In this document: in pieces, positions 1-8,119 of the stretch
Layout of the letters: each line of letters starts with the position of its first letter
Position numbering within the stretch: position 1 is the stretch's first letter
IMG/VR virus record: IMGVR_UViG_3300042691_015855
Coordinates: 1 to 30,600 of that record
Direction: 5' to 3' (one strand)
DNA from: a virus
Length of the DNA: 30,600 nucleotides
Program-made: the position numbers and the translations under genes
Notes under the pieces: model-generated
The model's input: only the letters and a program-made list of their open reading frames with translations
Database searches by the model: none
Told to the model about the DNA's origin: nothing

Positions 1-182
1 CTAAAGCAGATGCTATAGCATTGTTATATAGAGTAGGAGATCAAGTTAAATTGAACTTTAAAACAAGTGATCAAGTTACTTGTGGTGCTAGACCAGAGCA
101 TTTAAAGAATCAAGAAATAATTCTTACTGAAATGGTAGATGGTAAATTAGTATCCCATTGGGATGAAATATTTGTAGATTAA
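1..182 (+). CDS. C-terminal end of an unrecognised protein (5' end outside window)
   Basis: An open frame enters from the left edge (first full codon at 3) and ends at a TAA at 180-182, giving 59 visible residues with no start. It ends in a polar, strand-rich stretch (GDQVKLNF, then WDEIFVD at the terminus) that could be a small beta-barrel, but I do not recognise a family. The next gene starts 4 bases after the stop, so it belongs to the same rightward gene string. Codon use matches the neighbours. Function unknown. Confidence 0.7.
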   Translation, partial: KADAIALLYRVGDQVKLNFKTSDQVTCGARPEHLKNQEIILTEMVDGKLVSHWDEIFVD

Positions 183-186
183 ACTT

Positions 187-435
187 ATGGATTATAATAG
201 ATCATTTACACTTGAAGGAATTCCAGCATTAATAGGGTTAGGAGTTGTAATAGCTGCTTTTTATGGTTGGATAAATAATGCTTATAGATTAACTAAAGCA
301 GATTTTGAGCCTTCTTATAAAACAGAAATTATAAGAACAGCAGGAGTAATAATAGTTCCAGCAGGAATAATATTAGGGTATATTGATATACCAGACAATA
401 AAGAAGTTGCATCAGCAACACAATTAAATAAATAA
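187..435 (+). CDS. Small membrane protein with two predicted transmembrane helices
   Basis: The product has 82 residues. Two hydrophobic stretches are visible, about residues 12-29 (IPALIGLGVVIAAFYGWI) and 51-68 (TAGVIIVPAGIILGYIDI), joined by a short polar loop with several charged residues. This suggests a helical hairpin in the host inner membrane. There is no signal peptide separate from the first helix. The gene lies 4 bases after the previous stop and 5 bases before the next start, so it is probably co-transcribed with the replication genes that follow. I do not recognise a family. A role such as membrane anchoring or a holin-like function would be a guess. Confidence 0.75.
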   Translation: MDYNRSFTLEGIPALIGLGVVIAAFYGWINNAYRLTKADFEPSYKTEIIRTAGVIIVPAGIILGYIDIPDNKEVASATQLNK

Positions 436-440
436 CACAA

Positions 441-1118
441 ATGGCAAATTTTTTTGAAACAGTACAGGAACCAACAGCGTTGGCAGGTAATTACATTAAG
501 CCTGGAATTAATGAGAATGTAGTATTTGGTGGATTTACTGTACAATTAGATAAAAATGGTAAACCTCAATTGATTAGAAGTTTTTATCCTGAAGGTGGAG
601 ATCCTGAAAAAAGTACTAGAAAGCAGTATGAGAACTTTTTACCAGGAGTTAGAAAAGATGGTAGAGGTAAAGAAAGCTCTAACTATGTTACTTGGGTAAC
701 ATCAGTAATGCATTTTCTAGGTGCTTTGACAACTAGAGATAATATAACAAAAGTTTTATTTGAAACTTTACCAGTTCCAGAATCAGAAATTGATGACTTG
801 GTTCCTACAGAAGCTCAACTAAATGCTTTTGTTAGTAAAATTAATCCTTTAGTAGTTGGTAAAACTCTAAGATATAAATTTAAAGGCGAAGAAAGAATTA
901 GTACTACTACAGGTAAACTTATTGTAGGTACATCTTTACAAGTAGCTTTTATTCCTTATGCAGAAGCTATAAATGCAGGTTGTGAAAAACCAGTGGTAGC
1001 TATGGCAGATACTAAACTAAAGTATAATGTTGATAGCAAATGGGATTTGAAGAAATTAGCTGTAGTAACACCTGATTTAGATGGTTTCCCTGGAGCTACA
1101 GATAGCGCAGGATTTTAA
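441..1118 (+). CDS. Conserved replication-block protein, possible single-stranded DNA-binding protein
   Basis: The product has 225 residues. The second half (about residues 135-170) alternates hydrophobic and polar residues, as in an OB-fold barrel, and the C-terminus is an Asp-containing, Gly/Pro-rich tail ending in Phe (PDLDGFPGATDSAGF). This loosely recalls the acidic, aromatic-ended tails of bacterial and T7-type SSBs. It sits immediately upstream of a primase, and crAss-like phages are known to carry an SSB in their replication block. No diagnostic SSB motif is visible, so the call rests on context and general shape. Structure prediction showing an OB-fold would support it. Otherwise it stays a conserved protein of unknown function. 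Confidence 0.45.
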   Translation: MANFFETVQEPTALAGNYIKPGINENVVFGGFTVQLDKNGKPQLIRSFYPEGGDPEKSTRKQYENFLPGVRKDGRGKESSNYVTWVTSVMHFLGALTTRDNITKVLFETLPVPESEIDDLVPTEAQLNAFVSKINPLVVGKTLRYKFKGEERISTTTGKLIVGTSLQVAFIPYAEAINAGCEKPVVAMADTKLKYNVDSKWDLKKLAVVTPDLDGFPGATDSAGF

Positions 1119-1130
1119 TAAAACAAATAT

Positions 1131-2159
1131 ATGTTTGATACAATAAATCTATCAAAAGATTACCTTCTAACTAAAGTTAGTCAGTATCAAATATTTAGAT
1201 ATTACTGTAAGAACTTTGTTGAAAATAAATTATTTTCATCAGAGTTCAGAAGTGATAGCTCTCCTTCCTGTAAAATCTACAATAACAATGGAAATCTGTT
1301 ATATCATGACTATGGGAGTGGAGAAAGCTATGACTGTTTTAGCTATATACAAGCTAAGTTTAAGATAATGTACAATATAAGTTTATATTTTGACGAAGTT
1401 CTTAAAGTAATAACAACAGATTTTGGGTTAATAAAACAAATAGGGGATAAAAAACTAACTCCTTCTTACAACTACATAGGTAAAGCTGATACTTTTAAAG
1501 GTATTAAGACTAAATACACCCTTAGAAAAAAACAAAGAGCTTGGAATAGGACAGATACCTATTGGGAAGATTATCATTTATCACAAGAATTACTGGATTT
1601 CTACAATGTTCAGCCTTTAGAGCACTATTGGAAAAGCCAAGGTGACTATTTGAATTTAGTGTATTCTTATAAAGATAATATATTTGACCCAGCTTACTCT
1701 TATGAGGAAATTAATGGGTATAGGAAGATTTTAAGGCCCTATGCAACTAAACTACAGAAGTGGGATAGTTGTATGCCTAGGCAAATAATAGAGGGTTACA
1801 ATCAACTAGAAAACACTGGAGATATATGTTTAATTACTTCTTCAAGAAAAGATACTATGGTATGGAGATCTTTTGGAATTAATGCATGTAATCCTGGTAG
1901 TGAAACTATGTTTTTAACAGATAATTGTTTAGAGCTATTGAAAAATAGATTTAAACAAATTATAATTAACTATGATAATGATGAACAAGGAATTAAATCT
2001 ATGAATAAATATTCATTAGAGTATAATCTACCTATGTTTATAATACCAAAATCACCTGGAATAAAAGATATTTCTGATTTAGTTTACTTCAAAGGAGAAG
2101 ACTTTACTCAGAAAACAATAAACAATTTAAAAAATAATTTAGTATGGAACCAAATTTAG
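1131..2159 (+). CDS. DnaG-like primase with divergent TOPRIM domain
   Basis: The product has 342 residues and is expected to make RNA primers for phage DNA synthesis. Residues 38-73 (SSPSCKIY ... YHDYGSG ... YDCFSYI) resemble the N-terminal domain of DnaG primases, but the Cys/His zinc ligands are mostly missing. Residues 231-318 look like a TOPRIM fold: a strand with K240-D241, the GINACNPGSE segment around E258, the metal-binding motif IIINYDNDEQG with D282 and D284, and KDISDLV at the end. The usual first TOPRIM Glu (EG..D) is replaced by SSRKD, which is unusual. DnaG usually has about 600 residues, so this is a short phage form without an obvious helicase-binding domain. Its last 16 bases overlap the next gene. 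Confidence 0.8.
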   Translation: MFDTINLSKDYLLTKVSQYQIFRYYCKNFVENKLFSSEFRSDSSPSCKIYNNNGNLLYHDYGSGESYDCFSYIQAKFKIMYNISLYFDEVLKVITTDFGLIKQIGDKKLTPSYNYIGKADTFKGIKTKYTLRKKQRAWNRTDTYWEDYHLSQELLDFYNVQPLEHYWKSQGDYLNLVYSYKDNIFDPAYSYEEINGYRKILRPYATKLQKWDSCMPRQIIEGYNQLENTGDICLITSSRKDTMVWRSFGINACNPGSETMFLTDNCLELLKNRFKQIIINYDNDEQGIKSMNKYSLEYNLPMFIIPKSPGIKDISDLVYFKGEDFTQKTINNLKNNLVWNQI

Positions 2160-2449
2160 ATTTTGACAATGAAACAATGAATAATAATGAAGATAATAAT
2201 ACACCAACAGCAGAAATAACTGTAATTAGAATTCGTGAAACAGAATTATGGGGATTGCGTGGTAAAGGCTATGATAGAAAGCAAATAGCTAACTATTATG
2301 GAGTAACACCTCAAGAACTTTATCAAGTTATGGTAGATTTTGGAATGGTTAAAGCTAGAACAGCTTCTGAAAATCCAACTTACATCATTGAACCTGTTAG
2401 AGATATGGTAATACTACCTGATTTAGCTCCTGCATTAGTAGAAGCATAA
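2144..2449 (+). CDS. Small protein with a possible helix-turn-helix
   Basis: The product has 101 residues. After an Asn/Asp/Glu-rich N-terminus, residues 32-68 (RETELWGLRGKGYDRKQIA followed by NYYGVTPQELY) read like a helix-turn-helix: the form 'K-x-Q-I-A-x-x-Y-G-V-T-x-x-x-L' is typical of DNA-binding HTH units that include the recognition helix. The C-terminal 30 residues are hydrophobic and Pro-containing. The start codon lies inside the end of the primase gene (16-base overlap in another frame), which implies translational coupling. It could be a small transcription regulator or a replication accessory factor. It is followed directly by a strong terminator hairpin, so it closes this transcription segment. 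Confidence 0.6.
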   Translation: MEPNLDFDNETMNNNEDNNTPTAEITVIRIRETELWGLRGKGYDRKQIANYYGVTPQELYQVMVDFGMVKARTASENPTYIIEPVRDMVILPDLAPALVEA

Positions 2450-2455
2450 TTATTT

Positions 2456-2483
2456 AAGGGGGCTATGAAAATAGTCCCCTTTT
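2456..2483 (+). terminator. Rho-independent terminator-like hairpin
   Basis: An 11-bp stem (AAGGGGGCTAT at 2456-2466 with ATAGTCCCCTT at 2471-2481, one G-U pair) is capped by a GAAA tetraloop and followed by T residues. It comes 6 bases after the stop of the HTH-like gene. The next ATG lies only 5 bases after it, so any transcript of the following gene must read through the hairpin or start upstream of it. Confidence 0.85.
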
Positions 2484-2488
2484 AATTT

Positions 2489-2674
2489 ATGGAAGAATTA
2501 AAAAAATATTTAGACAGTCGTTTAAAAGTTCTAAATAAACTTTTAAATGCAGAGTGTGGAGTAGTGACTAATGATGCTTTTGAGGATGTTAGAATACTAG
2601 GTCAAATAGCAGAAGTAGAGGGTTTCCTCAAAGTAATAAATAAATTAAACGATGGCAAAGTACATAGTAGTTGA
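2489..2674 (+). CDS. Small helical protein of unknown function
   Basis: The product has 61 residues and is mostly charged with regularly spaced Leu/Ile, giving two probable amphipathic helices (LDSRLKVLNKLLN and about residues 33-55). It begins 5 bases after a terminator hairpin and its last 23 bases overlap the start of the next gene in another frame, so the two are probably translated together. No family is recognised. Confidence 0.6.
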   Translation: MEELKKYLDSRLKVLNKLLNAECGVVTNDAFEDVRILGQIAEVEGFLKVINKLNDGKVHSS

Positions 2675-2882
2675 TTTTGTAAGAGAGGCTAGTCCTCTTG
2701 TAGATAAATCAGAAAAAATAGGGTTTAATGATAGTGATAAATATCCTTATTTAAATATGCATCCTACTAATTATGGTGTATATAGAACAGGAGAAAAATC
2801 TGCAATAGTAGCTTATATTCCTACTCATTTAGAAGATCAGGAAAAACAAGCTGAATACCTATGTAAGGCATTAAATAAATAA
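2652..2882 (+). CDS. Small hypothetical protein
   Basis: The product has 76 residues. It begins with a short beta-like stretch (MAKYIVVDFV), has aromatic residues in the middle (PYLNMHPTNYGVYRTGEKSA) and ends with an amphipathic helix rich in Glu, Gln and Lys. It overlaps the preceding small gene by 23 bases and the next ATG follows its stop after one base. The mixed alpha/beta pattern suggests a small folded domain, but I do not recognise it. Confidence 0.6.
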   Translation: MAKYIVVDFVREASPLVDKSEKIGFNDSDKYPYLNMHPTNYGVYRTGEKSAIVAYIPTHLEDQEKQAEYLCKALNK

Positions 2883-2883
2883 A

Positions 2884-3420
2884 ATGAGAGGTAAACGATT
2901 TAAAATTAAAAATAAAAATGAACTTCCTGATGTAAAAATTAAAAAAACCAGAGTTAAACCACAGAGAAATCACAAAGTAGGTAATGCTCAGAAAGTAATT
3001 TATGATGAAATTCAATTTCAAAGTAATTTAGAAAAGAATATGTACATTCTACTTAGAGATAGTGGAATGCAGTTTAATAAGGATTTCTTTTATGAGAAAG
3101 CTTTTGTAACTTTAGTAGAACCTTTTGTTATAACTAATGAAATATGGATCAATAAAAAATCAACTAAAACTTATCTAATGGATTCCAAGTCTGTTAGGAA
3201 GATGATTTATACTCCAGATTTTACAGAAAATATAGACCCTACTAAAGCTAAATGGATAATAGAAACTAAGGGAAATCCTAATGAATCTTTCCCATTGAGA
3301 TTTAAACTATTTAAATTATGGTTATCTAAAAATAACCCAACTTGTAAAATATATGTACCTTCTAATAAAACTCAATGTGAACAAACAATAAATTTGATAA
3401 CAAATGAAGTTAGTAGTTGA
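2884..3420 (+). CDS. PD-(D/E)XK nuclease, endonuclease I-like
   Basis: The product has 178 residues. The basic N-terminus (residues 1-35) is rich in Lys and Arg. The catalytic core follows the order of phage T7 endonuclease I and related PD-(D/E)XK enzymes: E50 in the helix QFQSNLEKNMYILL, then YTPDF with D112, then WIIETKG with E127 and K129. These residues would bind the metal that cuts phosphodiester bonds. In this family the substrates are branched DNA such as Holliday junctions, or ssDNA, which fits a place beside a flap exonuclease. Its 3' end overlaps the exonuclease start by 17 bases. A VSR- or TnsA-like specificity cannot be excluded. The fold call is firm and the substrate is inferred. 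Confidence 0.82.
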   Translation: MRGKRFKIKNKNELPDVKIKKTRVKPQRNHKVGNAQKVIYDEIQFQSNLEKNMYILLRDSGMQFNKDFFYEKAFVTLVEPFVITNEIWINKKSTKTYLMDSKSVRKMIYTPDFTENIDPTKAKWIIETKGNPNESFPLRFKLFKLWLSKNNPTCKIYVPSNKTQCEQTINLITNEVSS

Positions 3421-4126
3421 TGGAGATAGTATTTGTTTTATTTGTGGATGGAATACTGTACTTAAAGCTTGGGATACTGATTATGATAGAGTTATATTAA
3501 ATGTTAATAATTTAGTTAGTAAGATATTAATTAATACTAAAGCAAATGAGTATTTAGGTTTTGTTGGACAAGGTAGAGGATTTAGGAAAGAGTTATTTCC
3601 TGATTATAAGAGTAATAGGGATGGAGCAGTTTATCCACCTTATTTAGGTCAAATTAAGCAACATTTAGTTGATTACTGGAACTTTGTTAAAGTAAGTAAA
3701 TTTGAACCTGATGACGCTGTTTCTATCTTAAAACATAGAAATAAAGAAGTTACTATAGCAGCTATAGATAAAGATATAATTTATAATATTCCAGGTGAGC
3801 ATTATAATTATAAAACTCATCAATGGATAAAAACATCTAGGATAGATGCTAATTTAACTTTCTGGAAATCAATGATTTTAGGAGATACAAGTGATGGAAT
3901 TAAAGGCATTCCAAAGAAAGGGAGTGTCTATGCAGAAAAAGTTTTTGAAGACCACATATTAAAAGATTATAAAACAATAGTATTAAACGCATATACACAG
4001 CATTATGGAGAATATGAGGGGGTAAAAGAATTTTACAAGAGTTATATACTTCTAAAAATGTTAGAAGTGGATGATGACTTTAATCCAGAGTTTGTACCTT
4101 TGGATGTAAATAAATTAAGTATATGA
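3404..4126 (+). CDS. 5'-3' exonuclease / flap endonuclease (FEN family)
   Basis: The product has 240 residues. The acidic metal-binding residues of the FEN/PIN-like 5' nucleases appear in order: LVVDGDS (D6, D8), the helical-arch signature FRKELFPDYKSNR (residues 60-72), EPDDA (E101, D103, D104), AIDKD (D122, D124), and GDTSDGIKGIP (D161, D164), which begins the helix-hairpin-helix DNA-binding segment. The size matches stand-alone phage enzymes such as T5 exonuclease and T4 RNase H (roughly 290-305 residues), somewhat shorter. Expected role: removing RNA primers and 5' flaps during replication. The stop overlaps the next start as ATGA (4123-4126). Confidence 0.92.
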   Translation: MKLVVDGDSICFICGWNTVLKAWDTDYDRVILNVNNLVSKILINTKANEYLGFVGQGRGFRKELFPDYKSNRDGAVYPPYLGQIKQHLVDYWNFVKVSKFEPDDAVSILKHRNKEVTIAAIDKDIIYNIPGEHYNYKTHQWIKTSRIDANLTFWKSMILGDTSDGIKGIPKKGSVYAEKVFEDHILKDYKTIVLNAYTQHYGEYEGVKEFYKSYILLKMLEVDDDFNPEFVPLDVNKLSI

Positions 4127-4767
4127 GTTTTAAACTAGGAGATGCAAATAAAACAATAGCGTATTTATTGCCATTCTTACACCAGAATGGTAAAATGAAT
4201 TGTGATAGCTTTTTTAGTAGGAATGAGATGAATTTCCCTACTAATTTGTTTGTCAATGCATTTAATAGATGCGAGGAATTTCCAGAAATGGAAGAACATC
4301 TATTTTTATTATATAGATTTAGTACTAATGTTCTTTTTCAGAATTTTGAAAAGAAATTAGGGTATCTTCCGGAGTATGTGCAGGTTTATGATCCTGACAA
4401 ATATCATAGAATGTTTATATTCAAACTTAATCCAGAGTATATTGAATCTTTAATTAAATTTAAAGAAGGTAAGTTTTCTAAAATTAAGGAAGAACATAAA
4501 AAAATAATAATGGATTTTCATAGGTTGGATAGGAAATATATTGAGAACCCAGATAAAAATAGAAATATTATTTCAGGGACTTTATATAAACAAAAGTGGA
4601 AAAAAGAACAGATAGAAGAAGAATTTTTAAATGATCCTAGTGTTCATAAATCTTCATGGATTAGGTTACCTAGTGATGCTGAGTGTTCTTCTATACCAAA
4701 TGATGAAGCAGAAACTTATTACAATAAATATAAAGTACATGACACAGGATTGGGAATCACTGCTTAA
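4123..4767 (+). CDS. Conserved hypothetical protein
   Basis: The product has 214 residues, largely helical and rich in Phe, Lys and Glu, with no cysteine cluster or nucleotide-binding motif. The N-terminal third (GDANKTIAYLLPFLHQNGK) is followed by an aromatic-rich middle and a very basic Lys/Glu helix around residues 110-150. It is coupled to the upstream exonuclease by an ATGA overlap, and its last 29 bases overlap the uracil-DNA glycosylase start. The position among replication and repair enzymes suggests a related role, but I cannot name one. Confidence 0.7.
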   Translation: MSFKLGDANKTIAYLLPFLHQNGKMNCDSFFSRNEMNFPTNLFVNAFNRCEEFPEMEEHLFLLYRFSTNVLFQNFEKKLGYLPEYVQVYDPDKYHRMFIFKLNPEYIESLIKFKEGKFSKIKEEHKKIIMDFHRLDRKYIENPDKNRNIISGTLYKQKWKKEQIEEEFLNDPSVHKSSWIRLPSDAECSSIPNDEAETYYNKYKVHDTGLGITA

Positions 4768-5389
4768 AGAAGAATTTAGTAAAGAATACTTTGTAAAGCT
4801 TAAAAGTTATATATCTAGTGAAAGAAAAATAAAAACAATTTATCCATCCCCTGAAAATATCTTTAAAGCTTTTAACACAAGTTACATTGATACTAAAGTA
4901 GTTTTACTTGGCCAGGATCCATATTTTAATGGACAAGGTGTAGGATTATCTTTTTCTGTAAAACAGGGAACTGTAATACCTCCATCATTAAAACAAATTC
5001 TTCTAGCAATAGAGAATAGTTGCTATGATGGGTTAAAAATAGACTACACCTCTGATTTACAATATCTAGCTGACCAAGGAGTTTTATTATTAAATAGAAT
5101 ACTAACTGTTGAAAAAGGAGTTCCTTTATCACATAAAAATATAGGCTGGGAAACATTTACCTCTAAAATTATACAACTACTAAATTTGCATCCTTACAAT
5201 ATTATTTATATCTTAGCAGGCAAAGAAGCCCAGTCTATAATACCAATGATTGATGATAGACATATAGTCATTGAGTTAGAACATCCGGCTTTTGCTTCTA
5301 GGCAAAATAGAGATTGGAAGTATGATGATTGTTTTAATAAAGTTAATACTTTGTTAGAGAATCAAGGGAGAAATCCTATAAAATGGTAA
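4739..5389 (+). CDS. ung: Uracil-DNA glycosylase, family 1
   Basis: The product has 216 residues, close to the roughly 225 of bacterial family-1 enzymes. It cuts uracil bases out of DNA. Visible motifs are GQDPY at 58-62 (D60 activates water), GLSFSV at 69-74, PPSLKQI at 81-87 (the Pro-rich loop), LLLN followed by LSHKNIGWETF, and HPAF near the C-terminus, which keeps the catalytic His but departs from the usual HPSPLS loop. I place the start at the ATG at 4739, because family-1 enzymes begin with a 'DW...L' stretch as here (MTQDWESLLKEE), while the frame further upstream only shadows the preceding gene. Together with the dUTPase and ThyX in this window it keeps uracil out of phage DNA. Confidence 0.93.
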   Translation: MTQDWESLLKEEFSKEYFVKLKSYISSERKIKTIYPSPENIFKAFNTSYIDTKVVLLGQDPYFNGQGVGLSFSVKQGTVIPPSLKQILLAIENSCYDGLKIDYTSDLQYLADQGVLLLNRILTVEKGVPLSHKNIGWETFTSKIIQLLNLHPYNIIYILAGKEAQSIIPMIDDRHIVIELEHPAFASRQNRDWKYDDCFNKVNTLLENQGRNPIKW

Positions 5390-5392
5390 TTT

Positions 5393-6250
5393 ATGAATAA
5401 TAATGAAAGAGTAATGAGAGTTGTAGCTTATTTTAACTACAAACCTTCAAACATAAAGAGTTCTTTTGAAAGAATTTCAAAGAAAACTGGAGAAACTAAT
5501 TCAGAAGTAATCAAACTTGCTAAAGAATTCATTAGAAACAGTAATAAGAGTGTAGATGTTAATTTAGAACCTTATAAAGATGGTGATAAAAAGAATATAC
5601 TAATTATTGGAGATACCCATGAACCTTTTACTAAAGAAGGCTATTTAGCTTTTTGTAGGAAAGTTCAAGAGGAGTATGATTGTGGTACTGTAATTCACAT
5701 AGGGGATTTAACAGATAATCATGCTGTTAGCTATCATGAGAAAAGTCCTGATGGGATGTCAGCAATTAATGAATTTAATGCAGCTAAAGCAGCTTGTAAA
5801 AATTGGTATTATACTTTTCCTAATGTAAAAATTTGTATTGGGAATCATGATGCTTTACCTTTTAGAAAAGCTTTTACAGCTGGATTACCTGAAGGTTGGT
5901 TAAAAAGTTATCAAGAATTATTAGAAAGTCCTCCTACTTGGGAATGGAGTTTTAAGCACATTATTGATGGGATTATTTTTCAACATGGAACTGGTTTATC
6001 TGGAGAAATGGCAGCTATTAATACTGCAAGAGAAAATAGACAATCTACAGTAATAGGTCATTTGCATACAGTATGTAATACTAGGTATTTGGCTTCTTAT
6101 AAAGATTTAATATTTGGTATGTCAGTAGGTTGTGGAATAGATCATGAGAAGTATGCTTTTGCTTATGGTAAAGAGAATTCTCGTAAACCTGTTATTTCTT
6201 GTGGAGTAATAATTAATGGGATTCCTATTAATATCCCAATGACTATTTAA
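5393..6250 (+). CDS. Calcineurin-like metallophosphoesterase with N-terminal helical extension
   Basis: The product has 285 residues. The five metal-binding motifs of the metallophosphoesterase family are all visible: GDTHEP (D74, H76), HIGDLTDN (D105), GNHD (150-153), FQHGT (H198) and GHLH (222-225). The family hydrolyses phosphomonoesters or phosphodiesters with two metal ions. Substrates range from nucleotides to nucleic acid ends, and the sequence does not say which applies. The first 60 residues form a basic helical region that may bind DNA. The gene follows the glycosylase by 3 bases. A second, unrelated-looking member of the superfamily lies at 9575-10111. Confidence 0.88.
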   Translation: MNNNERVMRVVAYFNYKPSNIKSSFERISKKTGETNSEVIKLAKEFIRNSNKSVDVNLEPYKDGDKKNILIIGDTHEPFTKEGYLAFCRKVQEEYDCGTVIHIGDLTDNHAVSYHEKSPDGMSAINEFNAAKAACKNWYYTFPNVKICIGNHDALPFRKAFTAGLPEGWLKSYQELLESPPTWEWSFKHIIDGIIFQHGTGLSGEMAAINTARENRQSTVIGHLHTVCNTRYLASYKDLIFGMSVGCGIDHEKYAFAYGKENSRKPVISCGVIINGIPINIPMTI

Positions 6251-6262
6251 AAATAAAATACA

Positions 6263-6424
6263 ATGATAGAAGTAAAATTACAGTTTGAAAATCAAATGTT
6301 GTACGATAGGTTTGTAGCTACTGTAGTAAATAAGCAGCTAATAGTGCAACATATAGCACCTGGAGATGCTTATTTAGAATATGACCATGAAACTAAAACT
6401 GGTAAAGTAAATTTAAAGAAATGA
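6263..6424 (+). CDS. 53-residue hypothetical protein
   Basis: A short frame from an ATG at 6263 to a TGA at 6422-6424 fills the otherwise empty gap between the phosphoesterase and the next gene, and its stop overlaps the next ATG as ATGA. The product begins MIEVKLQFENQM and ends in a Lys-rich tail. It looks like a small mixed alpha/beta peptide. The exact fit of both ends to the coupled gene pattern is the main evidence that it is real. Function unknown. Confidence 0.6.
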   Translation: MIEVKLQFENQMLYDRFVATVVNKQLIVQHIAPGDAYLEYDHETKTGKVNLKK

Positions 6425-6858
6425 GAAATCCCAAGAGAATTCCTATTATCATTAAATTCTTTAAAGAAAATCCTTATGAATTGGATAAATTTTTAGGAGA
6501 AGAAGTTGCTAACGAAGAAACCATTATACTACTAAAACAATATTGGAAAACAGTTCCTGATCAAAGAATGGGGCAATTATTAGTAAATTTAGGGATGAAT
6601 ATTAAACCAAGTTGTTGGATTAAAGAAGAAGTGGATTGGTTAATTGAACATGGTTATTTTAAATTTGAAGAACTACATTTTTGGGGTACTAATTTCTATA
6701 AAAATGGAAAAAGAAAACCTAAAACAGTTTATAAACTATTAAAGGATTTAGATTTAGACCATATTGAGAATATAATTAAATTTAATAAAGAAAGAGGTCA
6801 ACAAATTGATCAAAGGTATTTAAAATACTTTTATAAAAGAATACAAGAAAATATATGA
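6421..6858 (+). CDS. Conserved phage protein of unknown function upstream of ribonucleotide reductase
   Basis: The product has 145 residues. The N-terminus MRNPKRIPIIIKFF and the later stretch YWKTVPDQRMGQLLVNLGM recall a small family of phage and bacterial proteins that begin with 'R-[DN]-P-x-R-I' and carry 'W...PD.R..QL..N'; this is from memory and not verified. The C-terminal half is helical and very basic (Lys/Arg near residues 95-145). It is joined on both sides by ATGA overlaps, to the 53-residue protein and to the reductase, so it may be made in step with the reductase. No catalytic motif is visible. Confidence 0.65.
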   Translation: MRNPKRIPIIIKFFKENPYELDKFLGEEVANEETIILLKQYWKTVPDQRMGQLLVNLGMNIKPSCWIKEEVDWLIEHGYFKFEELHFWGTNFYKNGKRKPKTVYKLLKDLDLDHIENIIKFNKERGQQIDQRYLKYFYKRIQENI

Positions 6859-8119
6859 ATATAGGATTGCAAGTATTAAGTGATGTGGTAACATTTAATA
6901 AATATGCTAAATACATACCACAAATTAAAAGAAGAGAAACTTACGATGAAATTATTTTAAGATATTTACAAATGATGGTAGATAAATACCCTGATTTGGC
7001 AAGTAATATTATGAGAAATGGTCAGTATATTTTTGATAAGAAAGTTTTACCTTCAATGAGAGGTTTACAATTTGCTGGAATGGCTATTCAAAAGAATGAA
7101 GCTAGAATATATAATTGTTGCTATGCTCCTGTAGATGACTATAGGGTATTTGGAGAAATAATGTTCCTTCTATTAGGAGGTACAGGTGTAGGATATAGTG
7201 TTCAAAATAAGCATGTTGAAAAACTACCTGAAATTAAAGTTCCAACTAAAGAGCAAAAGTTCTTAATTGGAGATAGTATTGAAGGTTGGGCTGATGCAGT
7301 TAAACATTTAATGGGGAGTTACCTAGGCTATAGGAACACTCTTCCAAGATTTGATTTTAGTGATATTAGACAAAAGGGAGTTAGGTTAATTACTGCTGGT
7401 GGTAAAGCTCCGGGGCCTGAACCTTTGAGAAAATGTTTATTTGAAATACAAACTATTTTAAGTAGAAAATCTAATGGAGATAGGTTAACTGATATTGAGG
7501 TTCATGATATTATTTGTCATATAGCTGATGCAGTATTAGCTGGAGGTATTAGGAGAGCAGCTTTAATTTGCTTATTCTCTGCTGATAGTGAGGCTATGTT
7601 ATCTTGTAAATTTGGTAACTGGTGGGAACTTAACCCTCAACGTGGTAGAGCTAACAACTCTGCTGTTCTTGTAAGACATAAAATTACTAAAGAGTTTTTC
7701 TTAGATCTATGGAAGAAAATTGAATTAAGTGGAAGCGGTGAACCTGGTTTCTATTTTACCAATAATCCTGATTGGGGCACTAATCCTTGTGTAGAAATAG
7801 CTTTAAGACCTTTCCAATTTTGTAATCTTTGTGAGGTAAATGTTTCTAATGTTGAATCTCAAGAAGATTTAAATAATAGAGTTAGAGTAGCAACTTTCTT
7901 TGGTACTTTGCAAGCTTCATTTACAGATTTTCATTATCTACGTCCTATTTGGAAAAAGACTACAGAAAAAGATGCATTAGTTGGTATTGGTATGACAGGT
8001 ATTGCTAGTATGGAAGTATTTAAATATAACCTTACAGAAGCAGCTAATGTTGCTTTCTTAGAAAATATTGAAGTAGCTCAGACTTTAGGAATTAATAGAG
8101 CAGCTAGGATTACTTGCGT
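6855..8119 (+). CDS. nrdJ: Class II (adenosylcobalamin-dependent) ribonucleotide reductase, exon 1
   Basis: This exon encodes residues 1-421 plus two bases of codon 422. The enzyme reduces ribonucleotides to deoxyribonucleotides. The class II active site is recognisable: the NPCVEI loop puts C312 and E314 two apart and C323 eleven after C312, the same spacing as C408, E410 and C419 in the Lactobacillus leichmannii enzyme. C88 or C89 (ARIYNCC) is the likely partner cysteine. GGTGVGYSV (108-116), AGGIRRAAL (229-237) and NWWELNPQRGRANNS (255-269) are further family segments. Read straight through, the frame would stop at 8139-8141 in intron sequence. The natural end is the splice site after T8119, which rejoins ITCV to KPSGTTS. 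Spliced length 641 residues, versus 739 in L. leichmannii. Confidence 0.9.

Noticed and set aside
2821-3021. Short open frames on the strand opposite clear genes, here and at many other places
   Set aside because: They lie wholly within well-supported genes, encode low-complexity hydrophobic sequence typical of reversed A+T-rich coding DNA, and have no motif or start context of their own.
4631-4738. Upstream ATG as the start of uracil-DNA glycosylase
   Set aside because: The extra 36 residues only read the preceding gene in another frame, while the ATG at 4739 gives the usual family-1 N-terminus and length.
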